From Clavelina lepadiformis (Eukaryota > Chordata > Ascidiacea > Aplousobranchia > Clavelinidae), in NCBI RefSeq assembly GCF_947623445.1, contig NC_135241.1, forward strand, positions 22,570,501 through 22,634,500: 64,000 nucleotides of DNA. Direction: 5' to 3'. The notes under the pieces were generated by a model. The model was not told the origin of the DNA, did not search any database, and worked only from the letters and a program-made list of their open reading frames with translations. Made by a program: the position numbers and the translations under genes. Below, one piece after another: positions 10,749-22,960 of the stretch. Position 1 is the stretch's first letter, and the number at the start of each line of letters is the position of its first letter.

Positions 10749-12811
10749 CACAGGCCAACAAAAAAAAATTTTTTTCAAAAGGCATGATATGTTAGATCGA
10801 TTTAGGGGTATATCAGGGGCGCTGAGTCCGAAAATGCCATTACTTTTGCTGAATTGGCTCTAGTTTTTGAGATATTGCTTTTTCCTAAATACGCCGTGAA
10901 AAGTTAAAAATGTATGCTAGTGAGTAACGTAGGTCAACAAAAACTGAAGCCATGTGAAGCAGCTATTTAGTTTTGCCCAAATGTTGAGTTGTCTGGCACA
11001 AATTTCTCGCTTGAGAGGTAAATAAGACCTTAGATTAGTTTATATCATCTCCCATCAAGCACTAACATAAGCCTTAACATCAACACATAGCATAACATTC
11101 TTGATTCGGCAACAAAAATAACGTTTTACCGGGACAGAGAAGAAATGTTAATGCAATTTTTCTCTCAAGAAGATAATTTTTTGTACTGTAAAAACATCGA
11201 AGGACTTCTTTCATCTATGGGTCTACTAGAGTATAAACCAGAAGAATGGAGGTCATTCATTGACAGCTCCAAAAAAGGCTTGAAATGTGTGCTACTTCAC
11301 AACGAAAATAAGTTTGCCTGTGTTCCAATTGGCCACCCAGTCGTTTTAAAGGAACACTACCAAAGTGTAAAGATGATCTTGAAGAAACTTTCTTATACTG
11401 AGCATAACTGGGAGATATGCGTTGATTTGAAAATGTTCAACTTTCTCTTAGGACAACAAGGCGGCTACACCAAGTATCCCTGCTTTATTTGTTACTGGGA
11501 TAGTCGGACCACTGATCAACGCTGGATTAAAAAGGAATGGCCCATACGTGAACAGCTTGTGCACGAAGATAAAAACATTGTAAATGAACCTTTGGTCATT
11601 TGTAATCGCATCATTTTACCCACATTGCACATCAAACTGGGTTTGATGAAACAATTTGTCAAGGCTTTAGATTAGATAAAGATGGTGCTTGTCTTGATCA
11701 CCTGTGCAACGTATTTCCTGGTCTTAGTATTGAAACGCTGATAGCAGGAATTTTTGATGGGCCACAAATACGAAAATTAATTCAATATTAAGTTTTTCCG
11801 TCACATATGACTGAAGTTGAGTAGGCAGCCTGGCACTCTTTCGTTGCAGTTGTAAAAGGATTTCTTGGAAGCACAAAAGCAAGCAACTATGTGGATCTCA
11901 TAGAAGTAAAGCTTACAAACTTTCAAGCTCTTGGATCAAGGATGAACATAAAAGTTCACTATCTATTTAGTCACTTGGATCGCTTCCCTGAAAACATTGG
12001 AAATATGAGTGAGGAACAAGGTGAAAGGTTTCATCAAGATATCAAATTAATAGATGAGGATATCAAGGTAGATGTGATACTCACATGATGGCAGATTACT
12101 GCTGGTGCCTAATGCGAAGCTGTCCACAACCAAACTACAGGCGAAAGTCGTACAAGAGAATTTTCCTGCAGATGACTTTAAGCTAATTTGAGTAATTAAC
12201 TAGAGTGCATCTAAGAACTTCACTAATGCACATCCTGAGATGGGTATATTTTTTCGTATAGTGTTTTGTTTTGAATACTCCGTGGCAAATAAAAAAATTG
12301 ATTGCTTGTTTATTTCGTCTGTTTTTACAAGTTGTCGTCTTTCTTGTGCTGGCTTAGGCATACTTGGTTTGTTATTACCAAATTACTGCTATTTATTGTT
12401 CACTTCAAGCAAGTTTTAATGTGGTATTGGAAGCTTAGTCTCACACATTGCAATATGTTAAGAGAATCTGAAAAGACGAATAAATGGGGCATTTTCTGTG
12501 TTGAATATACGGAAAAGAATAGACTTATGCAGCACCTCTTCTTTTAGTTAATCTCATTGTGTCTTTAGCTTTTGCTCATTCTTGTGGTTTTAGTGCAGAT
12601 ACACTTACAACAACATTTAATATAGGCTGTTCCTTAAGATAAAATGCAACCTACTTTCAAAATTAAAAGGTATCAAAAATATCAAAATTCGCTAATATCT
12701 TAAAAACTAGAGCCAATTTGCAAAAACTAATGGCATTCTCGAGCTCAGCGCCCCTGATATACCCTAAAATCGTTCTTACCTTCCATGCCAAAATTTTTTT
12801 GTTGGCCAGTG
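10749..12811 (+). mobile_element. DNA transposon with long inverted repeats, decayed
   Basis: Inserted in unit 1 only. Termini are CACAGGCCAAC and GTTGGCCAGTG, flanked by TTA at 10746-10748 and 12812-12814; the matching site in unit 2 (near 18206) is empty. Inverted similarity extends about 120-130 bases inward and includes a shared GGTATATCAGGGGCGCTGAG-like core. The interior holds the remains of a transposase. The terminal CAC and short target duplication recall CACTA-type elements, but the superfamily is not established here. Confidence 0.8.
11091..12188 (+). pseudogene. Degenerate transposase remnant
   Basis: The longest open stretch (11145-11675, 176 codons) has motifs I recognise from an animal transposon-borne protein usually annotated only as uncharacterized: FIDSSKKGLKCVLLHN, GGYTKYPCFICYWDSR and LHIKLGLMKQFVKALD. 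Similarity resumes after it in pieces, including AGIFDGPQIRKLI, an open stretch at 11891-12088 with YLFSHLDRFPEN and EEQGERFHQDI, and then MMADYCWCLMR. In-frame stops at about 11673 and 11789 and a stop near 11822 interrupt it, and the N-terminal part is missing. A C-X2-C pair sits after the presumed catalytic Asp region. Confidence 0.7.
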
Positions 12812-12814
12812 TTA

Positions 12815-14250
12815 TTTTTTGTCATTGCTTGTGGAACGAAAAATGAAATGGTAACCATTATAACGAGATGACTCGGCAAACAAACAATAAACGACGAAAA
12901 GAAGCTAAGTCCAATAGCTTAAAACCTGCATGGTTTAAAACGGAATTAATAACAATGAATAATACTGGTTAGCACAACCGCTAATCCAAGCATAGCCTAC
13001 ATATGGTACAAACATATAGACGTAAAAATAAAGTAATGTCGGTAAGTATAAAAATACGCAATATTGATAGGTTATTTTTAATTGCATGGGCACTCAGGCG
13101 ATGTAGTGATTAGAACCTTTGATAATGATGATGGGATGAAAATGCGAGTCCTTATGTCTTGTCGAAACGTAATTGGACTGCGGACACAAAACTAAAATGA
13201 TCTTCAAGCAGCTTATTTCCAAACCCTGTATTGTTAAATGGAATACTTTGATCTTTGTTTCCAGGATATCCTACAGCCTGTGTAGATGTTTGGCATCAGA
13301 GACAACTTAACCCTTTGAATCACCGTAATTCAAAAAAATAACAATAACTTAAGTCTACGTAAAAAGACTTTTGTATTTGTTCCCGAAATTGGGTGAATTA
13401 AACAAAAAGAATAATCGGTCCAAGAGAACCCATATAATTTAAAGGGACCCAACAAAAATTGATGTTTCCTTGTAAGTTACTGTATTTTTGATTTCTCTGC
13501 TGTTATGCTGTTTGGGTAAACGCACGCAGGCGAATTAGTGTACTAGTATGATTCTATCTACGTCCTCTCCATAACCAAATCACACTCAAACAATGGCAAA
13601 GTTTTTCTTTTTTCACACCACGATGGTTAGGCTGAAGTACAACAAAACGAAACAATTTTAAGAAAAAAGCTGCAACGCTGAGTGTAATATTGCATTTAAA
13701 TGGAATAACAAATTGCACAAAAGATTCAAAATCAAAATGGATACATATACTCTCTCTACCCAACAACAAAAAGGATTGGAGTGAATGCAGTAGCTAGGGC
13801 TGCTAGGCTCACAATATAGGCGGGGATTATACAGTTGTCGATTTATCATCGCTCAACAGTTAGTAAATCTGGACAAACGTATCTGGCGCTTTGGTATAGG
13901 TTAAACAGCAGGTTATATGTTTACTATTGCAACAAAAATTATAAATACTATAAACAGGTAAAGAGCAAGTACTAGGTTGACGACTAAGTACTAGTATGAC
14001 GACTACAACGTATTCAAGATGACGAAAAGTTTGCTCTGAAAGAAAACAAAAATCTTACACTTTGAGTAACAAATCGGAAAAAATGCAAAATTAACTGCTG
14101 CTTGAACTGAACACTCCGCCCCATTCACAAGATTGTCGTGGACAAAAGTAAACACGAAGCAGCGTCAGCTTTCATTTTAACTCTGCTTCGAAGCGACGAC
14201 TTTTTTTAGGCTTAACCTTGACCTGAAGTAACCCCCTGACGGGCCTGAGC
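12815..14250. other. 3' flank of MGAT4-like copy 1
   Basis: Collinear with the corresponding part of units 2-9 except that the TA-flanked 790 bp element is absent: TA at 13283-13284 is the uninterrupted target. No exon or RNA gene was recognised. Short open frames here, including one of 71 codons at 13554-13769, drift between units and have no domain. Confidence 0.5.
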
Positions 14251-17059
14251 TCAGATGGCGTCGCTTTTAAATAAATTGTCCTTGAGATTTTGCGTCTTTC
14301 CTTGCAATGACGAAACACTGAAATAACAGATAAAGTTGAACACGGATTCGATTTTTCAGAAAAACTTTAGCAGCAAAGCAATGTACCTTCCAATGTGTTG
14401 AAACAGCGATGGTTTGTGAGGAGGCATTTTTAGCTCTCTCCTTTTATTGCATTGTTGGGCGTTCTCGTCATAACTGCAGACCGCTGACGCAACGTAGTCC
14501 AGCTGGAAAAATGAACGATAAAGGTTCAATGAGGTTCAGACAATAATAAAACCCCCATCGACCAGTCCATAAATGGATCGTAAGGTATGAGCACATCAAA
14601 GGAAAACACAGTTGCTGTCGTTTCTAAATTACTTTTTCATCCCATCAAATGTTTTAAACTTAACAAATCGAAGCACAGCTTAAAAAATACAAGTGCAGAA
14701 AGGTTATAGGTTAACATAGAAAAACTATATAGCTGACACCTTATAGGGTGCACGTCAAATTCCTAATAACCACATAACACTTGACGAATTTCGGTAGTTT
14801 GTTTTGGACACATTGGCTCGGCTTAGGCCTACTCAGCAAAAGTCGTTATGCTCGAAGCGTATACGGCGGAAAAACAAAAATGCGTAACAAAGAATCTTTT
14901 CATTCGTGTAAGCTGCCAACATACCTGGAGCCAGTCGAGCGGTTTTTTATTCCAGAACGTGTGGATGAACGAAGCATATGATGGAAGAGTTTCGGCGCGG
15001 AAAAGTTTTCCAATCGCTCCCAAATTACAAAAAGAAATATAAAAGTAATTTTCCATCGATCTTCGGTTAGCCTCCTGCATAGAAATCATATTACTCAACC
15101 TGTGTCACACATTGAGCATAAGGTATAGTTAACTTTTCTTAAAATGACGACGACTTAATTAGCAAGCAGAAGTGACCTTTAAAAACCAAATTGGGGGTCT
15201 TATTATCCTACAGTCACCCACAACGCAGCAACTATTACGTCACCTTCATTATCGCTCCGATGTACCCATGGCTGGCTATGACGTCATCTTCCATCATGAG
15301 GTAATATTTAGGTGAAAGGTTATAGATGTACATCATGAGGAAGATCTGGTCCAGATTCTGTTTCGATCTCCACTTCACTCGGTCCAGCGCGTCGTTAAAA
15401 CTGGACTGAAGCACTTTTTCCCATGGGGGGTAGTAACTTTTAGGTGGACTAATTAGCTGCAATAGAAATTTGTGAGATTGGCGGGGGTAAAAACAATCGC
15501 TAAAAACAAACATATCAAAATGGCCGGCTATTACTCAACAAACTCACAAAAATAGGAACAATACAGTTTGACAGCGTAGTCTAAAAGCAAATATAGTTTC
15601 CTTTCGGGATGAGCGATAATCGTGATGTCACTGAAGTAGTACTAAATAATTCAACTCTAAACTTTCAGTTTTCATTCATAAACTTATGTATAGTTACTTA
15701 GCCTGTGGTTGTGTAATTTATTGTTGAAGAACTGGATGCTTTAAACGTATACTTTGCTTTGTGGGGCGTTTGACCCGGCCGTTAAAACGTTTTAAAATTA
15801 AATTGTAATGATACGGCTGTAAAGGGAATTAATTTCCTTTTTACTTTCTCAGCCGCTTCTGAATTATTAAAGCTCTTCGCTGTTCTCACGATTGATATCG
15901 ATACAAGTATTGGGCTTGTTTGGGAATAAACACTGAAGTGAAACCTGTAATATCCCATCTTCAATGTGCTTCTGATAGCTGCTTTGCAATGAGTGCGAAA
16001 GATCACGTAAAAACTCTTCGTCAGTCTCGCCGACGTAAACAAGGATTCTAGAATCAACGGAACGATCAACCTGATTCTTCAGAAGGGAATCGATTGTTTG
16101 CGAAAGATAGGATACTCCCTGCCTCTGCCAGATAGAAAATACAACAAAGATTGAATTGAAATTGAAATCGTTTGTATTGATTTTGAATGCAAACAAATTG
16201 CAAAAACACGGCAAATCGTGGTCGTATTGCGCAAACCGCTCGTAGGAGTGAGTGACACTTATTTTAACTGAATGATTGTTTCCAATTTCAATCACGGTCG
16301 GTTATAATTAGAACTGATGTACAAATTGTGTGAAATGAAAACATCTTATGACATAACAATAACAATCACATTTGCATCATAAACATACCTTCACTGTGGG
16401 TATTCCTATTACGACGTCGGCGTTTTTCGGTATCTGACCCAACTCAAAGCCTGGGCTGGGTGCTTTTAGGTCCCCTGAGAGGGGAAATACCGGATCTAAG
16501 GGGTGAAAATAGACTTTTTCACCGGGTACAATTGGTTCATCTTTTACGTTTGCAACGAAGCTCTTTGATTCTAACGACTGCAAAAAAGCACATCAAAAAA
16601 ATTGTTAACCGTAAATGGATGAGACATATTTGTTTTTAAAGAAAACAAACGTTTGTCAGGAGACCATACTCCATAGGAATAGTCAGTATGTTTTATGGCC
16701 ACAGTAACATGATCCTGTATAAATTTTAAACTCTGTCTAAGTAACTTTTAGGATGAAGGTTTATATCGCAATAAAACTTTAACAAGAAACTGAGAAAAAT
16801 AGCTTGGAACGCACGATTTTTTCAGGTAAAATACCACCAGCTTAACTTAAATTGTAGCACTGACCGTGATAATCGCAGCCGCTTCGGTTTCAACATCGAC
16901 ATCTTCTTGTGCTTGTATATCTTCTTGTACCGGTTCTGCTTTTCGAACTTCTTTCGAACCGCCGGTCGACAAGAAGTCAAAGTAATAGACAAATACAAAC
17001 ACATAGAACAATGCCGCGGCCAGCCATATGTTGCGCTTACGTAGTAACACGGCTGGCAT
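14251..17059 (-). CDS. MGAT4-like glycosyltransferase, copy 1 (complete)
   Basis: Exons 5' to 3': 16865-17059, 16389-16577, 15945-16124, 15244-15456, 14925-15074, 14387-14502, 14251-14317; 369 residues. The first five exons are all multiples of three and in phase 0. A short cytoplasmic tail (MPAVLLRKRN) and a hydrophobic segment at about residues 12-30 give a type II Golgi-type signal anchor. GT54 family marks follow: VVIGIPTVK (120-128), VGETDEEFL, ISPPKSYYP, WRSKQNLDQIFLMM, YYLMMEDD with the EDD metal site at 244-246, LGAIGKLF, and PSLFQHIG (340-347). MGAT4 enzymes add beta-1,4-GlcNAc to the alpha-1,3 mannose arm of N-glycans. The protein stops where the C-terminal lectin domain of MGAT4A/B would begin, so its length resembles MGAT4D (GnT1IP), a regulator of MGAT1. 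Enzyme versus regulator cannot be decided here. Confidence 0.87.
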
Positions 17060-17070
17060 CGTTTGCTACA

Positions 17071-17550
17071 CCTAAGATGTTTACCGTCATATCGTAGCCT
17101 AGGCAGGCGCTGCAAGATTCCGTAGTGAAATCTCGATCGTTCACTGATTAATTAATTAGTTTAGGTTTTTGCGACTTCATTATCAATTCCAGCAACAATG
17201 CATATAAACAAAAGAAATAAATCGTTCCACACACATAGTCTCCAAAACCGACAAACAACAGTTACCGTCGCTACGACGCACATTGCTCCGCGAAGTGCTG
17301 AATTCACATCGCATAACGAAGAAAAGCGCCAAGAATTTTTGCATAGAAGTCATGGTGGCACCATTTTTCTTACTGTGGCGTCTGCAGTAGGTTAAACAAC
17401 ACTTCATATTACATTTTTTACTGTCTGTGGTGAAAATTGATAATTAATTTTCCGGGTGATAATTGAGATGCTGTAGTAAGAAAACTCCAGAGAATTCACA
17501 AAATCTGGCAAAACGATAATTTCTTACATTGACATCAGTTTTGGTGTGTC
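17071..17550 (-). promoter_or_regulatory. Upstream (promoter-side) block of copy 1
   Basis: Lies directly 5' of the anchor exon of MGAT4-like copy 1 and matches 8734-9214. It is the only intact anchor-exon upstream region in the window; units 3-9 lack it. No core promoter motif stands out. A 74-codon minus-strand open frame (17183-17407) is not kept in the other copy. Confidence 0.4.
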
Positions 17551-18103
17551 GATAGCTTGCTTCTAGCGGCCCACCAACGATAATCGCTGAAGGGCCTGTA
17601 GGCCCATCTGAAGCCCTATCTAAAACAATGCAAAGTACAATTTTTCAATTTGAATTTGCTTCTAAACAAGCCCGGTCACCTCGCTGAGTTTTTGTATCCG
17701 CCGAGATGTAGGACAAAAGGACTTAATGCAGTATTTTGAGAAAATTCTCGTATCTGGAATTCTCGCACCAAATGCTTCAACTTTTTAACAACTTTTTTTC
17801 TTGTATTTTTCCAAAAAATCAGCCAAAAAGCCTTAACTTTGAACCAACACAAAACGTCAACTTTAGCCTGAACCTACACTCCGCACACGCCATAACAACA
17901 GCAAACTTTCACAGATTAAGGTCACGTGCATGCGCACTGGACCGGAATCATTTATAGTTTTTATATAGTGACGTCTTGCATGCGACCTTCGTCACAATCC
18001 CCGGGTTGCCGTTTTAAAACTGCTGAAAATGGTACTACAGGCCCTATAGCGAGAATAGCTCGTTGTAGCCGTCGGGCCGACAACTACGTACGTGCTATCT
18101 GGG
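17551..18103. mobile_element. Truncated inverted-repeat element, unit 2
   Basis: Right-hand part of the element seen whole at 10060-10641; the left end is cut 37 bases in. It ends in the TGCTATCTGGG terminus. Confidence 0.65.
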
Positions 18104-18683
18104 TTGTAAGATTAAGGATCAGCATCAACTCGTTTTCAATTACTTCCCCGCTACCTGGCATTTTTTTTAACTAACTTACCTCAAATTCTCTGACGCATCG
18201 TAATGATTATTTTTGTCATTGCTTGTGGAACGAAAAATGAAATGGTAACCATTATAACGAGATGACTCGGCAAACTAACAATAAACGACGAAAAGAAGCT
18301 AAGTCCAATAGCTTAAAACCTGCATGGTTTAAAACGGAATTAATAACAATGAATAATACTGGTTAGCACGACCGCTAATCCAAGCATAGCCTACATATGG
18401 TACAAACATATAGACGTAAAAATAAAGTAATGTCGGTAAGTATAAAAATACGCAATATTGATAGGTTATTTTTAATTGCATGGGCACTCAGGCGATGTAG
18501 TGATTAGAACCTTTGATAATGATGATGGGATGAAAATGCGAGTCCTTATGTCTTGTCGAAACGTAATTGGACTGCGGACACAAAACTAAAATGATCTTCA
18601 AGCAGCTTATTTCCAAACCCTGGATTGTTAAATGGAATACTTTGATCTTTCTTTGTTTTTCAGGATAGCCTACAGCCTGTGTA

Positions 18684-19474
18684 AGGTACCTGTACCAATT
18701 AAGGCCCACCTAACACTTTTGTGAAAATAACTCAAGAACCACAAATGAGAATAGGCTGAAAAATCGTATTCTATTAGTAAGGGTATATGACTACAACATA
18801 TTAAAACCACAATACCTGAAAACGCCCCAAAAAAATTTTATAAAGAAATTAAAAATTCCAAAAAATGGGCCTTATTAGGAGCATAGGCTCCTAATAAGGC
18901 CTACCAATTTTGTGAGTATTTTGATTCAAAACATAGCTGAAAAATCGTATTAAGTAAATAAAGCAAGACAGCAACCACCAATTTGTGTAAGACAACGACC
19001 AACAAACGTGGGTTGAAAAAAAAAAGTAACTGCAACAACTTGCCAACTGATGACTGGAACCACTCTTGAAGTCTGGAAATCAATTAACCAAGCATCTTGA
19101 ATGGGCCTTATTAGGCGCATGTGGCATCTACGAAAAAAATGTCACATTTTTATTATCAGAAAAATTTTAGCAAAAAAAGTGTATTATCCTTTTCAATACT
19201 AAGTTGGTTGTTACATGAAAACTTCAGCCGGCTGACAACAGTTCATTTAACCGGCCAAATTCTCACTTACTTTTTTTCTAAATTAACAAAACCACCATAA
19301 CTGCAAATATCAAATTTTTCTTGTGCTCTAGCGAATCGGTTGATCACGTGGCAAGGATGAAATCTGGTAAACCATCATGAATTTATATTATTTTTTATAT
19401 AGGGTTAAAATTTTTCATTTATTTGCACGGGTTTGCGAAATATGAGCAATGGGCCTTATTAGACACAGGTACCT
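18684..19474. mobile_element. TA-flanked miniature transposon, unit 2
   Basis: Ends are AGGTACCTGT and its inverse ACAGGTACCT, flanked by TA (18682-18683 and 19475-19476). The unit 1 site at 13283 has a single TA, which fixes the boundaries. The body of 791 bases has no transposase. GGGCCTTATTAG recurs near both ends, in a central palindrome (about 18866-18900) and at about 19104. TA duplication suggests mobilisation by a Tc1/mariner-like source, which is inference. Confidence 0.8.
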
Positions 19475-20427
19475 TAGATGTTTGGCATCAGAGACAACTT
19501 AACCCTTTGAATCACCGTAATTCAAAAAAATAACAATAACTTAAGTCTACGTAAAAAGACTTTTGTATTTGTTCCCGAAATTGGGTGAATTAAACAAAAA
19601 GAATAATCGGTCCAAGAGAACCCATATAATTTAAAGGGACCCAACGAAAATTGATGTTTCTTTGTAAGTTACTGTATTTTTTATTTCTCTGCTGTTATGC
19701 TGTTTGGGTAAACGCACGCAGGCGAATTAGTGTACTAGTATGATTCTATCTACGTCCTTTCCACAACCAAATCACACTCAAACAATGGCAAAGTTTTTCT
19801 TTTTTCACACCACGATGGTTAGGCTGAAGTACAACAAAACGAAACAATTTTAAGAAAAAAGCTGCAACGCTTAGTGTAATATTGCATTTAAATGGCATAA
19901 CAAATTGCACAAAAGATTCAAAATAATAAATCAAAATGGGCACATATACTGTACCCAACAACAAAAAGGATTGGAGTGAATGCAGTAGCTAGGGCTGCTA
20001 GGCTCACAATATAGGCGGGGATTATACAGTTGTCGATTTATCATCGCTCATCAGTTAGTAAATCTGGACAAACGTATCTGGCGCTTTGGTATAGGTTAAA
20101 CAGCAGGTTATATGTTTACTATTGCAACATAAATTGTAAATACTATAAACAGGTAAAGAGTAAGTACTAGGTTATGACGACTACAACGTATTCAAGATGA
20201 CGAAAAGTTTGCTCTGAAAGAAAACAAAAATCTTACACTTTGAGTAACAAATCGGAAAAAATGCAAAATTAACTTCTGCTTGAACTGAACACTCCGCCCC
20301 ATTCACAAGATTGTCGTGGACAAAAGTAAACACGAAGCAGCGTCAGCTTTCATTTTAACTCTGCTTCGAAGCGACGACTTTTTTTAGGCTTAACCTTGAC
20401 CTGAAGTAACCTCTAACGGACCTGAGC

Positions 20428-22756
20428 TCAGATGGCGTCGCTTTTGAATGAATTGTCCTTGAGATTTTGCGTCTTTCCTTGCAATGACGAAACACTGAAA
20501 GAAAAGATGAAGTCGAAGATGGATTCGATTTTTCAGAAAAACTTTAGCAGCAAAGCAATGTACCTTCCAATGTGTTGAAACAGCGACGGTTTGTGAGGAG
20601 GCATTTTTAGCTCTCTCCTTTTATTGCATTGTTGGGCGTTCTCGTCATAGCTGCAGACCGCTGACGCAACGTAGTCCAGCTGGAAAAATGAACGATAAAG
20701 GTTCAATAAGGTGCAGGCAATAACAAAACCCCCATCAACCAGTCCATGAATGGATCGTAAGGTATGAGCACACCAAAGGAAAACACATGCTGTCGTTTCT
20801 AAATTGCTTTTTCATCCCATCAAATGTTTGAAACTTAACAAATCGAAGCACAGCTTAAAAAAATAATTGCAGAAAGGTTATAGGTTAACATAGAAAAACT
20901 ATATAGCTGACACCTTATAGGGTGTACGTTAAATTCCGAATAACCACATAACACTTGACGAATTTCGGTAGTTTTTTTTGGACACATTGGCTCGGCCTAG
21001 GCCTACTCAGCAAAAGTCGTTATGCTCGAAGCGTATACGGCGGAAAAACAAAAATGCTCAACAAAGAATCTTTTCATTCGTGTAAGCTGCCAACATACCT
21101 GCAGCCAGTCGAGCGGTTTTTTATTCCAGAACGTGTGGATGAACGAAGCATATGATGGAAGAGTTTCGGCGCGGAAAAGTTTTCCAATCGCTCCCAAATT
21201 ACAAAAAGAAATATAAAAGTAATTTTCCATCGATCTTCGGTTAGCCTCCTGCATAGAAATCATATTATTCAACCCATGGCACACATTGAGCATAAGGTAT
21301 AGTTAACTTTTCTTAAAATGACGAAGACTTAATTAGAAAGCAGAAGTGACCTTTAAAAACCAAATTGGGGGTCTTATTATCCTACCGTCACCCACAACGC
21401 AGCAACTATTACGTCACCTTCATTATCGCTCCGATGTACCCATGGCTGGCTATGACGTCATCTTCCATCATGAGGTAATATTTAGGTGAAAGGTTATAGA
21501 TGTACATCATGAGGAAGATTTGATCCAGATTCTGTTTCGATCTCCACTTCACTCGCTCCAGCGCGTCGTTAAAACTGGACTGAAGCACTTTTTCCCATGA
21601 GGGGTAGTAACTTTTAGGTGGACTAATTAGCTGCAAGAGAAATTTGTGAGATTGGCGGGGGTAAAAACAATCGCTAAAAACAAACATATCAAAATGGCCA
21701 GCTATTACTCAACAAACTCACAAAAATAGGAATAATACAGTTTGACAGCGTAGTCTAAAAGCAAATATAGTTTCCTTTCGGGATGAGCGATAATCGTGAT
21801 GTCACTGAAGTAGTACTAAATAATTCAACTCTAAACTTTCAGTTTTCATTCATAAACTTATGTATAGTTACTTAGCCTGTGGTTGTGTAATTTATTGTTG
21901 AAGAACTGGATGCTTTAAACGTATACTTTGCTTTGTGGGGCGTTTGACCCGGCCGTTAAAACGTTTTAAAATTAAATTGTAATGATACGGCTGTAAAGGG
22001 AATTAATTTCCTTTTTACTTTCTCAGCCGCTTCTGAATTATTAAAGCTCTTCGCTGTTCTCACGATTGATATCGATACAAGTATTGGGCTTGTTTGGGAA
22101 TAAACACTGAAGTGAAACCTGTAATATCCCATCTTCAATGTGCTTCCGATAACTGCTTTGCAATGAGCGCGAAAGATCACGTAAAAACTCTTCGTCGGTC
22201 TCGCCGACGTAAACAAGGATTCTAGAATCAACAGAACGATCAACCTGATTCTTCAGAAGGGAATCGATTGTTTGCGAGAGATAGGATACTCCCTGCCTCT
22301 GCCAGACAAAAAATAGAACAAAGATTGAATTGAAAGCAAATTGAAATCGTTTGTATTGATTTTGAATGCAAACAAATTGCAAAAACACCGCAAATAGCGG
22401 TCGTATTGCGCAAATCGCTCGTAGGAGTGAGTAACACTTTTTTTAACTGAATGATTGTTTCCAATTTCAATCACGGTCGGTTATAATTAGAACTGATGTA
22501 CAAATTGTGTGAAATGAAAACATCTTATGACATAACAATAACAATCACATTTGCATCATAAACATACCTTCACTGTGGGTATTCCTATTACGACGTCGGC
22601 GTTTTTCGGTATCCGACCCAACTCAAAGCCTGGGCTGGGTGCTTTTAGGTCCCCTGAGAGGGGAAATACCGGATCTAAGGGGTGAAAATAGACTTTTTCA
22701 CCGGGTACAATTGGTTCATCTTTTACGTTTGTAACGAAGCTCTTTGATTCTAACGA
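20428..22756 (-). CDS. MGAT4-like copy 2, anchor exon not found
   Basis: Exons 5' to 3': 22568-22756, 22119-22298, 21418-21630, 21099-21248, 20564-20679, 20428-20494. All splice sites and frames are intact from exon 2 to the stop codon, coding 304 residues of GT54 domain with EDD. Differences from copy 1 include Thr for Ala and Arg for Gln in exon 2, Ser-Tyr-Arg for Ser-Tyr-Gln in exon 3, a private PSWEK (others PPWEK), ALERVKW, and Ser for Leu in the last exon. Instead of the signal-anchor exon the upstream DNA is the 289 bp spacer. An in-frame ATG at 22880-22882 would give a 42-residue extension ahead of exon 2 if intron sequence were read. Without an anchor the product would not be Golgi-targeted in the usual way. 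Confidence 0.75.
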
Positions 22757-22960
22757 CTGCAAAAAAGCACAACAAAAAAAATTGTTAACCGTAAACGGAT
22801 GAGACATATTTGTTTTTAAAGAAAACAAACGTTTGTCAGGAGACCATACTCCATAGGAATAGTCAGTATGTTTTATGGCCACAGTAACACGATCCTGTAT
22901 TAATTTTAAACTCTGTCTAAGTAACTTTTAGGATGAAGGTTTATATCGCAATAAAACTTT

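Larger units (their letters stand above)
8734..17070. repeat. Tandem unit 1 (ancestral form, 8.3 kb)
   Basis: The unit starts with a block (8734-9214) that reappears at 17071-17550 just beyond its right end, marking a head-to-tail duplication. It contains a complete MGAT4-like gene on the minus strand. Compared with unit 2 it has an extra 882 bases at 9215-10096, a 2.06 kb transposon insertion, and no TA-flanked miniature element. Its match to units 2-9 ends at 16780, inside intron 1. Confidence 0.85.

Noticed and set aside
16909-17097. Plus-strand hydrophobic open frame opposite the anchor exon
   Set aside because: Shadow of the minus-strand anchor exon, which has the start codon, donor and matching phase.
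17183-17407. Minus-strand 74-codon frame with a signal-peptide-like start
   Set aside because: The matching block at 8734-9214 has an early stop and a shifted frame, so it is not conserved as coding sequence.
18488-18709. Minus-strand 73-codon frame (MGLNWYRYL...) in all amplified units
   Set aside because: Overlaps the left edge of the TA-flanked element, so its start was created by the insertion. No homology or splice context.
19746-19964. Minus-strand 72-codon frame (MLLGTVYV...) in most units
   Set aside because: Hydrophobic by composition only; unit 1 differs at its start and the unit 8 insertion splits it. It could be 3' flank of the MGAT4-like gene.
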